From the NCBI RefSeq assembly GCF_000143535.2, contig NC_037315.1:1798001-1862000 (forward strand): a stretch of DNA of 64,000 nt, given 5' to 3'. The position numbers and the translations under genes were made by a program. How positions within the stretch are numbered: the first letter of the stretch is position 1; the number at the start of each line of letters is the position of its first letter. The stretch is from Botrytis cinerea B05.10 (taxonomy: Eukaryota > Ascomycota > Leotiomycetes > Helotiales > Sclerotiniaceae). This document shows, one piece after another, positions 36,691-50,365 of the stretch. The notes beneath the pieces are model-generated. The model had not been told where the DNA came from. It made no database searches and saw nothing but the letters and a program-made list of their open reading frames with translations.

Positions 36691-37765
36691 TGGAGTTGCG
36701 AAATATGTCCAGTAATTCTGAGCATCTATTTATGAGAAAGTTCTCCCATCGAAGGATTGTCAAAACCAATCGCAATATCTCTGGTGCCTCTTGATTAAAA
36801 GAAAAGATTACATATGAGAAATATGTTGAATGAGAAACTATCTTTTAGTATGGAACTAAGTCAAGAATGTTTAGGACAAGGTCACGTTCGTCATCAGCCA
36901 TGGACAAGTTGCGCTAGCAAAGATCGAATACTATTTTAGTGAAATATTACCCCAACTTTTCCCCCTGAACTCCTACTATTCATCTAAACTCAAGTGAATT
37001 GTCTAAAAATGGTATATGTGTCAAAAAAGAGAAGAATAGAGTAATCGAAAAGGGCTGAGATCTTTGAACAAGTTCTACGTGATCCCAAAAATAGAGAAAG
37101 TCTGTCTCATTAATAGTATAATGAAAAATGTAAAATACGTTGCATATTTCATTTCATAACACATGTTAGCAAGTGTTCAAAATGTGATCTTTTAATCTTT
37201 CAATCTCATGAGCTTTTTACCGATATGGACTATTCCATTGTAGAATTTGTGCATTACACATAGAGTCTGAAACTCGAAAATATATAGGATCTTCATGGGA
37301 TTTCGAAGTGTTATAGAGGCTCGTTTTGGTGGTGTGAGGGGGAGGGGGATGGGAAAGACTCCTTCAATTACATGATACTTACTCCTCCATATGCCAATTT
37401 CCCAATCCGTTCTAGAACCATGCATATACGATGCGTGGATCCGTAGGAACTCTGCAAGAGAGAAGGAAAATCATCCAAATTATAGATATATGCATCACAG
37501 CACATACATCACATACATCACAGATGACAACCATGAAATCCTTGGAAGAGAAAAACAAAAATATGTATAAACTGGAACGAAAGCTTCGCGTACAGCCAAA
37601 CTCGTATCTTGTCAGCAAGCAAGCTATCTCCATATTCGCCATTAACATTAGAGGTATCGTATCATATCCATATATCATCTTCCATTTCATATCCATGTTA
37701 TTTCCCCATCCCATCCGAAAGAATAAATTAACACCTAGCCCTCATCTTGATCTTCATTCTCATAC
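36691..37765. other. intergenic
   Basis: Contains the promoter of the 2EXR gene and the 3' region of the GPI-anchored protein gene. The plus-strand frame overlapping 37431-38009 is mainly the antisense of the GPI gene's Ser/Thr codons, so no gene is called. Confidence 0.45.
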
Positions 37766-38737
37766 TTACAAGACCAAAGCCACAAGCCCCACCATCCCCA
37801 TAATCCCCGCAACACCAACTTCCACCGCTGGTCTTCCCACACCACTATTTCCAGTTGCACTAGCCGTCGCGCTCGCACTAAGGGCAGAAGCACTATCACT
37901 AGCCACAACCGTCGTAACTGTAGCCACGATCTCACTAACCGTACTCGCCGCCCTCGTACTAGCGCTTCTCGTCGTTCCTAAAATAGTGGTCTCCGTGGTC
38001 CCTATATGAACTTCCGTACTGACAATTTTATTTCCTCCAACTGAACTTGTGATTGTCGTCGAAACTGAAATCGTCTGCTGAGAAATACTTTCTGAAACAG
38101 TAGTCGCGGGAATCGTGGTAGCAGGAATAGTACTGGCAGGAAGCGTCGTCGTATAAGTGACTGTAACTCCGCCTAAAGCCGACGCGGGGATAGCGCTACC
38201 CACTCCACTGGCGGTGAATTGGGATGGCATAGGGAGAGTAGCGGTATTAGGTTTGGCAGCGCTGTTGCCATTGTAGATATTTCCTGTTGTCCCATCTTTC
38301 TCTGTATAATCTCCCGATTCCAAATTGGCGGTAGCACCTGAAGAAGAAGAATATGACCCTCCTACTACAGTTCCATAACTATCATCTGGAAGATAATAAT
38401 TGGTTGTGAATTGATCGTAGCAAAAAGGGATGTTTAGGGAGTGCATGGTGAGACATGTTAAAGAAGAAACGCAGCATAATGAAGGCGAATCGCGTTTTTC
38501 GACACTATGCTCTGAGGAGGAGGAAAGCGATCGTTTGCTCGCAGGTAAAGAGGAGAGAACAATATCTTGAAATAGGTTCACGAAATCTGAATCCCCGATC
38601 TGTGGGGTAGTGGCAGTGTTCGCCCCGGCCGGAGAACAAAGGGTGTATCCTTGTTGACACTCACCGCGAGACTTGAGTACGGATGCTGCCACCAATGCTG
38701 CAGGCGCAACAAATGCGATCAGAAGTTGATGGCGCAT
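37766..38737 (-). CDS. secreted GPI-anchored Ser/Thr-rich cell wall protein
   Basis: A single-exon frame of 323 aa with all parts of a GPI-anchored wall protein. A signal peptide occupies residues 1 to about 18 (MRHQLLIAFVAPAALVAA). A Cys-containing N-terminal domain follows (six Cys between residues 27 and about 106, including the adjacent CC of LCCVSS). Then a long Ser/Thr/Ala-rich region (about 185-300) suited to O-mannosylation contains short repeats (ASTIPATTIPATT). It ends in a hydrophobic tail (VAGIMGMVGLVALVL) that would be exchanged for GPI, with a likely omega site near TGNSG. Two dibasic sites (SKR, EKR) could be Kex2 processing points. The Cys pattern is not CFEM. It probably sits in the outer wall; no enzymatic domain is seen. 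Confidence 0.8.
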   Translation of the reverse strand: MRHQLLIAFVAPAALVAASVLKSRGECQQGYTLCSPAGANTATTPQIGDSDFVNLFQDIVLSSLPASKRSLSSSSEHSVEKRDSPSLCCVSSLTCLTMHSLNIPFCYDQFTTNYYLPDDSYGTVVGGSYSSSSGATANLESGDYTEKDGTTGNIYNGNSAAKPNTATLPMPSQFTASGVGSAIPASALGGVTVTYTTTLPASTIPATTIPATTVSESISQQTISVSTTITSSVGGNKIVSTEVHIGTTETTILGTTRSASTRAASTVSEIVATVTTVVASDSASALSASATASATGNSGVGRPAVEVGVAGIMGMVGLVALVL

Positions 38738-40576
38738 CTTGTTGATATGTATGTGTCGTTTTGGTTAAAGGTGTATCAAGTATATGATGTACAACCTAAT
38801 GTCTGTTTATATGTACCGGGTTTGAAGTAGATAGGTAGTAAAGCGAACAATTTGAGGTAAACCCGAACCAGCTCGATCGGAAAGCGAAGTGTTACCTGCA
38901 AACAATGTACAACTCTCGTTCAAATGTCACGATACAATCAATGAATGCGAAAGAGCGGAATAGATTGCAAATTGCCAACAAGAACAATAACGAACGAATG
39001 AACGGTGAATCTTCCTCGACAGCACGTCTGAGTTCCTCTCACACTGTTTGAAATTTACAATGCGACAATGTTGAAAGAGGACAGAAACACAAGAAGGAAA
39101 TCGACTTAAGAAAAGAAAGGCAAAAATTTCCGTCAACCAACAGGAAAAAAGCAAGGAGAGTAAAATACTTAGCTGCTCGGGCTGGTCAGTATAGTGAACT
39201 CACTGAATCAAGTATGGTTAGCATAGTGCTTGCATGATCGGGACACGAGACCCGTCCGGCGTTCATAGGCCATAGATTTACTTGTGCCTTGCAGACGGTC
39301 TTGCATTGTGCAGATAGATGGATTTTGTATGGACGAGAGGAAAGAAAAGAAAAGGAAAAAGAAAGACAATATTTCCAGTCACATTAACCTTATCGAGGGT
39401 TTCGCTTGGTTGGTTGGATGATGTTGATTTGCTTAGTCATGCTGGACTAGCTGACTAGCTCTGGTTGGCTCTTGTTAAGACTTGCTCTAGTGGCTTAAGG
39501 TTATTTTAAGGCTCTAATTGTGAGTTCAAAGCGCTTCATTAGCCTCGGATATTTGTTTATGACTACGAGTAGGGACATTGGAAAGCATTTGCCGATATCT
39601 AATAACTACCTGTCTCGATCTAAAGTGCCCCTCGCCCAAATCTCAACTATTTCCATCTTCCATCTTCCATTTTTCAAGAATTGTATTCTATAGATACCTA
39701 TTATAACTCTGATCAAACAACGAAGTATAAAGTCATACCCCCCTCACCCCCTCTTCCTCGTCACCTCAAACCAACATCCCACAACAGACAGCCCCGATTG
39801 ACCCCAAAACCGACCCATTTGATCCCAGTACTCACTCTTCACCCCTCCTTCTCCTGCTCATCATCTTTGGCCGTTTGATCCGTTGCACGTCAATCGTCAA
39901 AGTGTCTGAGCATTATTGAAAGTCTAAAAATCCCCGAAAAATTTAGACGAGCCGATTCATAGCAGGGGTCGAAGCGCAACCATTATCAATCTAGACAGTT
40001 CTGAGGGATGTTCATTATCTGACCGCACCGCCACAGAACCGCCATCTGCTCGTCAAATAATTCCCCATCTGGTATTGCTGCATCGTAAAACTCTTCATGA
40101 GAATTGGGAAGTATTATCAAAATGTGAATGTAGGAAAGGAAGGTCTAGAGAGTCTGTTTCTAGCTTCGTTGATTTCTAACAGTTGCTATCTCCATTCTTA
40201 TACCCCCTCTGCCAATTCAATCCAATGTCGAAAACTAGTTCAATCGATCCCTCACATATCGTGCTCCCATCAATCAAGAAAATAAAAGTTATAAAACAAG
40301 AAAGCGTGGGTATACATAAGTCTCATCTATTCTTTATAGTTTTCGTTGCTCGTCACTTCTTTCTTTACTTTATTCATCCACTGCCCCTCCGTATCTATAT
40401 CCGTTTCCCCAGCCCCCCCTTACTCTTCCTCAAAATGCTACCACCACCAAACTCCCTTATCTCATTCATTCAACAACAATAGGTGATATCCTCAGGCTAA
40501 ATCCAATTCAACAATAACCTCCCCAGTCTGCCCCAATAAATTTCCTTTACTTGAATCTCCACTAGGGTTCATTCAT
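38738..40576. other. intergenic
   Basis: 1.8 kb holding the promoter of the GPI protein gene and the 3' region of the kinesin gene, both on the minus strand. An open minus-strand stretch near 40000-40120 looks faintly coding in two neighbouring frames but has no start or context. Confidence 0.4.
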
Positions 40577-43498
40577 TTATTTCTGTCCTGAGAAAAACCA
40601 TGAACTTCTCTTTGTGCTCCCGGTACTTCCTGTCTCCGAGTTTTGCAAGTTTCCGATAATTGGGATTGGCGCATCACCGCCACCGCCTCTCAGTGGTTTG
40701 GCAATTCTACTACCCGCGCCACCAAAGCTAAATCCACCCGTAGGCGAGCCTAGTCCACGGGTACTACCTGCTTTGGCAGCTTCGAGTCGTTCTTTTACTG
40801 CTGACAGTTGGGCTTCGAATCTAAGGGAAATGTTAGTAATGCTATTGATGTATGATTGAAATCAATTCGAAAGTAAAGAGGGAATCCGTACCTGTGACTG
40901 GCAGTAGTCAATTTTTCTTGTGAATCTTGTAACAAACTCTCCAAACTCTGAATCCGTTCATTTCTTGCAATCAACTTCCTCTCAGCAATAGCAACTTCCT
41001 TCTTCAAGCTGCCATTTTGTTCGACCAATTGTCTCTGAACATGAGTCAATTGTTCTAGATTTCTCTCCAAGAAAGCCATCTTCTTTTGTTGGGCTCTGTT
41101 ATTAGACGAACGGAGAACGTTGTTATATTGCTCGCGAGTCTCATCGAGGGAGATTTCTAGTTCAACGACACGTTCACAGCGATTTTGCAAGTCCCGCATC
41201 AAACTCTTCTTCATCACGTCGAATTCGGCGATTTGTTGTTGAACAGTCTTGCCACTTGCTGAGCCTGGTGCTGTACCATTAGATGCACTGCCTGACTTGA
41301 CTCTCTGTTGCAGGTCTTCATTTACAGCCTTGAACTTCTCAATCTCAGCCGACTTTTGAGCGACCTCCTTCTTGAGGTCTTCTACTAATTCGACCTTAAT
41401 GTCTTGATTGTTGGAGTATGCCTTCTCGAGGCGCTCCTTGATCTCAGCGACATCCCCTTCGCCTAAGTTGCGTTCAAGAAGGTCTTCGTATTCTTGCTCG
41501 AGGACTTGAAGACGTTGTTCCAACTCTTCTCGGCGCTTGACATTGGCATCATTCGATGATGAACCAAACATGGAAAGTTCTGCCTGTCGAACAATGCCCT
41601 GAGTCTCGACGAGTTTTGCCTTCAATTCTTCAAACTCATCAGGGGGAATGGCTTCCCCGGCAGAGCTTTGCTCATGAAGAGAATCAATATGATCAATGAC
41701 CTTCTTGATAGTCGCTTCGTTCTCACTGAAAACATCTCCGCCAAGATCAAACCCAGCCATCATTTGTGCCATCTTTTCGGCCTTCCTCTTCTCCTTCTCG
41801 TCTAAGGCAGCAGTCGATTCTTTGGCGCTCATTTTTACATTAAGTAATTGCTGTTTGAGTTCGTCGAGCTCTGCGGTCAATTCGGCGTTGGCTTCTTTTA
41901 AACTATCCATGGTGATTTGTGCCTCTTTGCTCTCGAATGCTAATCGCTCAAGTTGCATTTTGAATTCGTTTGCTTCACTAGTAAGTTTCTCATTATCCTT
42001 ATTGACCTTGGTATCCCGTTCCTTTAGGTAAGTGAGTTCCTCTTTGGTGTCTCGCAAGGTCTTCTCTGCAGCCGCAATTTGAGTTTCCTTTTCCGTTATT
42101 TGATCTTGAAGTTCATTTTCACGTCGTAAAAATTCCTCTCTCTCGTCTTTATCTATTGGTATACCTGGAGTGGCGGACCTTTCCGCCACCGGTGTCTCTG
42201 CACGACTTTCTGTTGCTAAACGTGAAGGTGTAGATGGCCGGGGCGTTTGAGCTGCCGCTGCCTTTGCCCCACTAACGCCTGCGAGAGGGGGTGCCCATTG
42301 CTCCTTTGGTACAGATTCTCCCTTACGCCATAGTTGAACCTCTCCCTCAAGTGTAGAAACATAGGTTTCAAAGGTCGTGACTTGAGATTGAGCCTTCCTA
42401 AGTAAGGCTTTGAGTTCCGCTGGACTGAGCTCTGCGTTGACCTTGGCCTTATTCTTGATTGCCTTTGCTCGCATACCAAATCTCAAGGTACTCAGGGTTT
42501 CTTCGGCATTGTAACTACTGGGCGAGCAGTTGATAATAAGTGTTGTTCTACTGTTTCCTCCTAAACTCTCTTGTAAAATTCTGGTAAGTTTCGAGTCTCG
42601 ATAAGGAATATGCGATGATTTGCCGTCTGTCAGATTGTTGATAACCATACCAAGAGCACTCAAACTCTTGTTGATCTTCTTTGCCTCCTCCAAGGTTTGT
42701 CCACTAGCACCAGTCTTTCCGACCTTTTCACTACCAGCTAAATCGACCAAGAAAAGTTGACCGCTCTTTGCCGACCCGGTTTCAACGTTCTTTTGTGTGA
42801 TGGTTATAACGAATATAGAATGTGATCGAGAAGACTCTGCATTCATGTTGGTCGAGGCTACCACTCTTGCATCCCCTCCTCTTTTCAAAACTTCGTAGAC
42901 TTCTTGAACACTTGACACATAAACCTCTAGTAAACCTTTAACGTAGACGCCTCTATTTTTTTCTTCGTGGATTGGCAGATTGTCGTTCTGTGGCTGCAGC
43001 AAATCTCTAATGCGTTCCATATAGATTTCCATGTAGCTGACTCTCACTGTATACTCGATCGTACCTGGACTGGACAGAATGCTGGCGAATATTTGCTCCA
43101 CAATTCTGGGAATAACACCTCTACCATCATCATTGTCAAGGTTTGTTCCCATCATAGTATACGACTTTCCTGCTCCTGTTTGACCATATGCAAAGACCGT
43201 TCCATTATAACCGTTAAGAATGTCGTCCACAGTGGGCTTGATAGAGAAGTCGAAAATATCTTTTTGCCGTGAGCTCATGCCAAAGACACGATCGAATGTA
43301 AAAGAACCAGCCGCTCCATTTGACTATCTCTGAGATTAGTAGAGTACAACATCTCCGGAGAGTTAAGTTCCACAAGACACATACATCAAGAGCGCAGGTA
43401 TCATCAGCCTCGAATTTTACAACTGGTTGAGCACCCTGCTCATTCTCAATGCGATTCTGCGGCCTGAACCGACAGACAACCTTAATAGAGTTCGACAT
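40577..43498 (-). CDS. kinesin-1 (conventional kinesin) heavy chain
   Basis: Three exons, 43498-43385, 43323-40892 and 40820-40577, give about 929 aa, matching the fungal conventional kinesins. The motor starts MSNSIKVVCRFRPQN, with P-loop GQTGAGKS (85-92), switch I NAESSRSHS and switch II DLAGSEK. The neck (LSPAELKALLRKAQ) is followed by a long coiled-coil stalk with a Pro/Ala-rich hinge near residues 345-380. The third exon codes for the Gly-rich tail ending in SSWFFSGQK, and its RIAKP segment recalls the kinesin IAK tail motif that folds back to inhibit the motor. The protein moves cargo towards microtubule plus ends and supports hyphal tip growth. The 60-nt first intron lies before the SNGAAGSFTFDRVF strand. 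All phases match. Confidence 0.97.
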
Positions 43499-44253
43499 GA
43501 TCGCGAGATGGTTGCTATCCCGGAACGACCATATGTACAAGAGTCGAACTCAGAATTTATGTTGTCGTTGCAGATGTAAAGAAGAATGTATGTGAGTATT
43601 TACTTTGTGGTCAGTGGTTGGTTGATAAGGGGAGGATGTTGACACACAATCGCGCTAAAGGTCTTCGCGTAGTAATTCCCAAGGCCAATGCAATGTCGGA
43701 AGAAATAAATTTGTGTCAATGCAATGCGACCATACAGAAAAGGTTGCACGGTAATGACTAGGGAGATGCTTGCATGTATGAGGAGTAATATCAATGAGTT
43801 GTTATGATTGTCAAACAGCATTGGTAAGCATACTTTTTGTACGCTGCAAATGCAGAAAAGCCAAAGGAAAAAATGCTATGTAGATTCGTGATTCATTTTG
43901 GCTGATTTGGCAGTGTTACCACAGGTACCGTGTGGCATGTACAGTATCTACGATAGGCAAAGTGGGTTGTCGGAACAAAATGATACATTGGAGAGATGTC
44001 GAATAACGCTGCATGGGTTGCACCATTGTAGAAGAAATGTTGTCCTATTGACTGACTCCTCGAGAAAATAACCATATAAACATAGTGTGAAGGGAAACTC
44101 CATGATAGATGCCCTTTCGAAAACTCCATAACCCCGCCATGTCATCATTAAAAGAGGCGTAACGTAAATATGACCAGGTAAAGAATCACGTTGAATGTGC
44201 TTCAAAGCAGTTCAGCCACTATATGAGCTTCTCAAATGTTTGAAAATCCATCG
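43499..44253. other. intergenic, kinesin promoter and RAD6 3' end
   Basis: Both flanking genes are on the minus strand. No frame with a plausible product was found. Confidence 0.45.
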
Positions 44254-44910
44254 TCAATTATCCTCCCAACTCTTTTCCACAGTTTCCCTCACACGCTTTG
44301 TGTATTCTCTCCTGTTGTCTTTGTATAAGTTGGAAGCTTCGACATTGGCGGGTGAGCCAGTGTTTGGGTCATTAAGAAGACTACTCAGAAATTAACACAT
44401 AGATCTAGAAACTAGGATATCATTTGCGAAGAATAGATGTACCTTTGAATACTTGTCAAAACAGCCGCAACATCGTATGTAGGACTCCACCTGTTCTGCA
44501 AAATATCCAAACACAACTCTCCAGTTGCATAAACATTAGGATGAAACATTTGGCTGATGAACTTGACGGCGGGGGGCTTGTTTGGATATTGTTCCTCGAA
44601 GGTCATGACAAGTCGAAAAGTTCCATCTTCAAAGGGAGTGTCTGCAGGACCGATAATGACGGCGTTCCTAATAGTTTCATTATTGGCATAAAGTTCATGA
44701 ATATCAGATTTGCTTCGGGGGAGACTAACCAGAGCATCACATTATCTGCAACAGGAGATGCGGAAACACCAGCGGGAGGATCAGTTTGCATGCGCTGTAG
44801 ATGAGAGTTAGAGTTCCTCCTCAATTATCTGGGTACCCCTCCATTCCTGGACAATGATTGCCACTAACCTTGAAATCCCGCATGAGACGACGACGAGCAG
44901 CTGTAGACAT
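44254..44910 (-). CDS. ubc2: ubiquitin-conjugating enzyme E2 RAD6/UBC2
   Basis: Four exons, 44910-44869, 44794-44730, 44667-44443 and 44380-44254, give 152 aa. The N-terminus [14 protein letters not shown] and the block [11 protein letters not shown] are diagnostic of Rad6 E2 enzymes. The active-site Cys88 lies in [14 protein letters not shown] with the HPN triad just before it ([10 protein letters not shown]). The C-terminus ends at SWEDN without the acidic tail of budding-yeast Rad6, as in other filamentous fungi. With RING ligases it monoubiquitinates PCNA for post-replication repair (Rad18) and histone H2B (Bre1), and it marks N-end-rule substrates (Ubr1). All junctions keep the frame, and the usual short fungal introns are 51-74 nt. 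Confidence 0.97.
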
Positions 44911-45686
44911 GATGGAGAGCTGTGCGAATAACAACCAAGAATCAGGGTGTGGAGTTCTTGTTGAATGGAGTTGGACTTGAATGAATGGGAATGTTTTATT
45001 GTTTGAGTGATAGTTTTGATGTATGCCGAAAAGCAAGTTCTATCGGATAGATATTAGTGTCCGATGTGAAAGCCGGCAGCGGAAGTTTATGTGGGCTCCC
45101 GCAATGATGGATTGATGTTGAGTTTGTGTGATGAGTCTATCGGACAGTTTTGATTGGAAAGGGGCGAAATGATCGGTTCTAGAAAATCAACGAAGAGCTC
45201 TCAATTCACTTTGACGTTTTTGACGTTATACACAGATGTATTGCGATCTCAAGATGTTGTTGATCCGATTCGAATTTTCGTTAACAATGGCCCAGCACGG
45301 TACAGCTTATAGACCGCTTTCATTCAACCCATTCAACCCTTCATGCAAGATGTGTCCACCAGAACCGCCACGCAAACAAGGCTCGAGCAAGGATCCTTGA
45401 GTCATGTTATCGTGGAATCACGTGGAGATTGTGAGAAGAAGCGCGATAAGCTACTGCAGAATGGGCTTAGTGGGTGTTTCCCAACTGTCCGCGCTTGGGT
45501 CCGAGCATTTACTCTGGGCACGTGTCTGGGGTAAAATGGAATGCATTCCGCCGGTGCTAACCGCGGGACAGTCGATGCTGGATATTGATCATAAGCAACT
45601 CGTTCCTTTTTCTTCCTTTCTTTCCATACAGTCTTTTGGGTTGATCAACGCTCTCCTCTCCTGTGCATCTTCCACACACATTCATC
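44911..45686. promoter_or_regulatory. divergent promoter region between RAD6 and thiolase genes
   Basis: 776 bp separate two divergent starts, so both promoters lie here. A plus-strand frame running from 45404 into the thiolase exon has no coding features. No specific factor site is claimed. Confidence 0.5.
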
Positions 45687-47100
<1,414 letters not shown>

Positions 47101-47513
47101 TTATGATTTATGACAAGTGGACTAGTAGTAGACCCGGGATCAGGTAATTAAGATCAAAAAAATTCATTAATTTATCACAAATCATATTAATCTCGTTGGC
47201 AATACCTCGATATAAGAAAAATGTGAAACACAAACGATGTCCAAATTAATGTTCTAAAACACCCCAATCCATTCCCGCTTACCTCTTTATGGAAAGGGGG
47301 GGTGATTTTTCACATGTCAGCGGGAAGGAACCGAGATCCTGGAAACTCTATCCCACTTCGCTTGTGACATCATCGTCGCAATCAATGCGGATGTTTTATT
47401 TCAACATTTGATTTCTTTCAGAGACGCGCAATTTATTCATTGATTCTGCAATTGACATTTCTTTACCCGATAGACCACGCAATTGCAATTAAAGAATAAA
47501 GAACTCAATCAAA
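47101..47513. other. intergenic
   Basis: A short gap containing the thiolase 3' end and the promoter of the SigF-like gene, which point the same way. No gene. Confidence 0.45.
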
Positions 47514-48542
47514 ATGGACGATCCAAGTAAGTCAAAGATCCAAAATTGAAGAAATCTTATCCTCACACTGGGAGATTCGCAATCATACCTCGAATCCACA
47601 TATCACCCTCCTTCACTCTCTCTCCCTTCCGCGCCTTTACTGTCACATTGAAACCCTTCCTAATTGTTGAATATAGAATCGCAGATTACATCTTTAATCC
47701 ACGCCCTCTGCTCCGGGGCTCCCTCCGCTCAACAACAAGCTCTAGAAGAGTATTTTACTCCCGATGCGTCGTTCTCGCATCCGCTATGCTCGGTACCTTC
47801 CTTTTCTTCTGTTCGACTGCCAGTGGTTGGAGAGGTGAATAGTAGATGGGTATTGGGGTGTGTGTATAAATGGTATAAGGTGTTGAGTCCAAGGGTTGTG
47901 GTGGGGGTAGATGGAGTTGGTAAGTTTTCTCCTGAATTGTTACTGGCAGGGAGAAGAAAGGGATATGCAGTAGGAACGGGTATACGGAAGAGAGCAATTA
48001 TACAGGAATCGATGGGATTGAACTGCGTGATGTATAGCAGCAATGCTAATCCTCATAAAATTCTAGAATATAACTCCGAAGCGCAAACTCTCTTTCTTCA
48101 ACTCCACCAACAATTCCATCTCTTCTTCGTTCCGTTCTTCTATCCAACAGTATACCTAACGACAATCATTTATCTCGCCCCCACCAAGGAATCTTCCGAA
48201 AGCAACTCCTCAGCATCCCAAACCAAATACCTTATAAAACACCAAGAAGATCTCTATCAATCCGCAGAACTCGTCAAGTTCTTCTGGCCGGGAGGAACAC
48301 AGATTATTAGCTTTTGGAGATTGATTGCGACATTTTTGTGTATACTTGGAGCAATGATATTTGCGCCGATGACGTGGATGGAGGAGTGGGGTTGGTTTGG
48401 CAATGGGAAAGATTCGAAGAGGGGCGAGAAGGAGGATGAAGAGGAACGCGAGACAGGTAGTCGCGATACTAACGGGGTAAATAGTTCGAAGAGGGAGAAG
48501 AGAAGGAAAACGATGAATGGGTCTGGGAGGAAAAATAGATAG
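47514..48542 (+). CDS. SigF-like NTF2-like domain membrane protein
   Basis: Three exons, 47514-47526, 47677-47919 and 48067-48542, give about 243 aa. The first exon is only 13 nt (ATG plus three codons). The joined protein begins with SQITSLIHALCSG and the helix QALEEYFTPDASFSHPL, the start of the SigF-like NTF2-like domain found in fungi. YKWYKVLSP, the LFLQLHQQFH strand and YQSAELVKFFWPGG follow at the expected spacing. A hydrophobic segment (about residues 177-196, FWRLIATFLCILGAMIF) and a Lys/Arg-rich tail end it, so it is likely anchored in an internal membrane. The second intron (147 nt) has no stop and is divisible by three. Splicing restores the family's spacing, so it is modelled as removed. 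Function in the cell is unknown. Confidence 0.85.
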
Positions 48543-49796
48543 GGTGATTTGGTTAGTATTAAAGTTGTATATTTCGGGAAGACATAATGGAGTTTTGGGA
48601 TACGTTTGGCTGGATGGGGATCTATTACTAATTGTACCATAAAAATCAATTTGTTGCATATCTGAAAATTAATAATTTTGAGCTTGCTCACACACGTTAG
48701 CAAAGAGCAAAAAATTCAAAGAGTTTCTCTATCGACGTGCGAGGATAAATATCAGATATGCAACAAAACTCCCTTCAATACTAATAATATGAGCAGCTCA
48801 TTTTTGGGTTCACACGAAAAATACAAATCTGCCAATCCGGTGTTGGAAGGGTTGAAAGGATAAGTGAATTATAAAGCATACAAGTAGATTCATATCTATC
48901 TAAAAGCTTCTGAAAAGGGCGTCAAGAAATGGGCTGTCTCACTGTCACGATTCATACACAGAAGATGATGAGAAGTCAAAACAATACATGCTGAATTTGA
49001 AACATATTTGCTATATGCACTACGCATATACACGATGCCAAAATACATTCTGTAGTTTTTTTCCGCATCTTTCTGATATCCTGTTACTTTTCTTGGTTCG
49101 ATGATGATAGTATGTTCTCTCAACAGTATATCCTCATAACCCCCACTGCTAAATGGTGCATCTTTTTTTTTGGTGGTGTGTGTGTAACTTTTGGATATTT
49201 GTAACTCTGTATGTATTTGACGTATTGCGGACGGCGATGTGCTTTGATAGATCAATTGGTGGAAAACTCTGATGGTTCTGTCTGAAGAGATTAGATGTTG
49301 GGTATTAGATATTAAGATGTAAAAATGCGAATTGAGGAACAATCTCCAGGTCAAGGAGATAGTAAGATTACATTGCGAGTAGTGTTGATGATCTGATTTG
49401 GGCTTGTATGCTAAGAATATCGTCGCTGGGTATCGAATGTCTAGAAATGATGTAGCGACGGGGAATCAATTTGTTAGGAGGTGATAGTTGCCATGAGGCT
49501 GTATGGTAAGACTGAGATAAACAAAACTGGGAATTGAAGTAGACGGTGATTTTTGTGAGTTGTGTTCCACCCGATATCAATACGTGTATCGAATGTTGGA
49601 AAATATAGTAGAGATGGTGAAGGGAATGCATTACTCATTGAATCTGTGATAATAACTTTATATTAGAAAGTTCGGGATGAAGGTTGGTTTAAACATCAAG
49701 TTGTAAAATTGAGGAAATTTCGAGAAATGCATGAGCCATTTCAGTGAATAATACATTCACACGATTTTCATGACATTCAGAAGAGACATTGGAGGA
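48543..49796. other. intergenic
   Basis: 1.25 kb with AT-rich sequence and no supported gene. The minus-strand frame 48896-49354 (152 codons) has neither a motif nor a natural composition and is left out. Confidence 0.4.
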
Positions 49797-50365
49797 TCAA
49801 CACCTTATGGTATTGAACTGTAATGGAGACAGTTGGGTGTTTGGTTGCGGTTTGATGCCCCTGACTAGTCTTCTATTGCGAAGTGGATCTTCTGCTGTTT
49901 GAGAGCCGATATCTTCATCTTGTTGACTGGGAGCTAGCTGATTGGCTTGTTGTAACTTCCAGCGACGTATCGCTTCTTTGTAATGTAGTCGTAACATTTG
50001 AGACGGATGATGGGGTTTGTGCACTTGCATTGTTGGAGTATGTTCTTCAACGCTTGGCTTGAGACCCCTGAATAGTCTTCATCTATGAGTTGGGGCTTTG
50101 GCAAGTTTGCGTTGTTGTAACTCCCAAGCTCGAATTTCGTTTCGATAGTATTTTCGCAATTTATGATATGGACGGGCTGCTCGTGGTCTAAATGCTGTCT
50201 GGATTAAGTGAGCAGTATTGTCTCTGGGAGCAATGGGATAGAAATCCGAGTTTGGCGAACATGATCCAGCTCCCTGTAGCAGTAATTACTCAGAGTATAG
50301 GTCATTTTGACGAAACTTCTTGCATGGTTTTGCACATGCAATGGCGAATCAAAAAAGCTTGGCAT
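49797..50365 (-). pseudogene. internally duplicated hypothetical ORF interrupted by an in-frame TGA
   Basis: A minus-strand reading from an ATG at 50365, with exon 1 50365-50336, an intron and exon 2 from 50273, stays open to 49797 except for one TGA at 50081-50079. The two halves repeat a module: PYHKLRKYYRNEIRAWELQQ in the first, then SQMLRLHYKEAIRRWKLQQ in the second, each followed by an RL(F/V)RG(L/I)KP block. In the repeat alignment, the TGA stands where the second copy has Arg (HR-stop-RLFRG versus RNRRLVRG), one C-to-T change away from CGA. So this may be a formerly longer coding sequence with a nonsense mutation, or two adjacent units. The module is basic and helical and no known family is recognised. 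The 68-nt intron near the start is a guess. Confidence 0.4.

Noticed and set aside
37431..38009. 192-codon plus-strand frame
   Set aside because: It is the antisense of the Ser/Thr/Ala-rich codons of the GPI-anchored protein plus flanking DNA; composition is a mirror effect.
39185..39280. tRNA-like sequence (GGTTAGCATAGTG... followed by a CGGG/CCCG hairpin)
   Set aside because: The D-arm-like part looks suggestive, but the T-loop lacks the TTCRA pattern, there is no clear anticodon arm, and the acceptor stem ends do not pair. Not a usable tRNA gene.
40000..40130. Minus-strand text looking coding in two neighbouring frames (EEFYDAAIPDGE, then NEHPSELSRL)
   Set aside because: Too short, with no start codon, no acceptor in phase and no repeat of this pattern nearby. 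It might be a relic, but evidence is insufficient.
48896..49354. 152-codon minus-strand frame
   Set aside because: No motif, no splice context, and a composition like translated AT-rich DNA. Not called as a gene.
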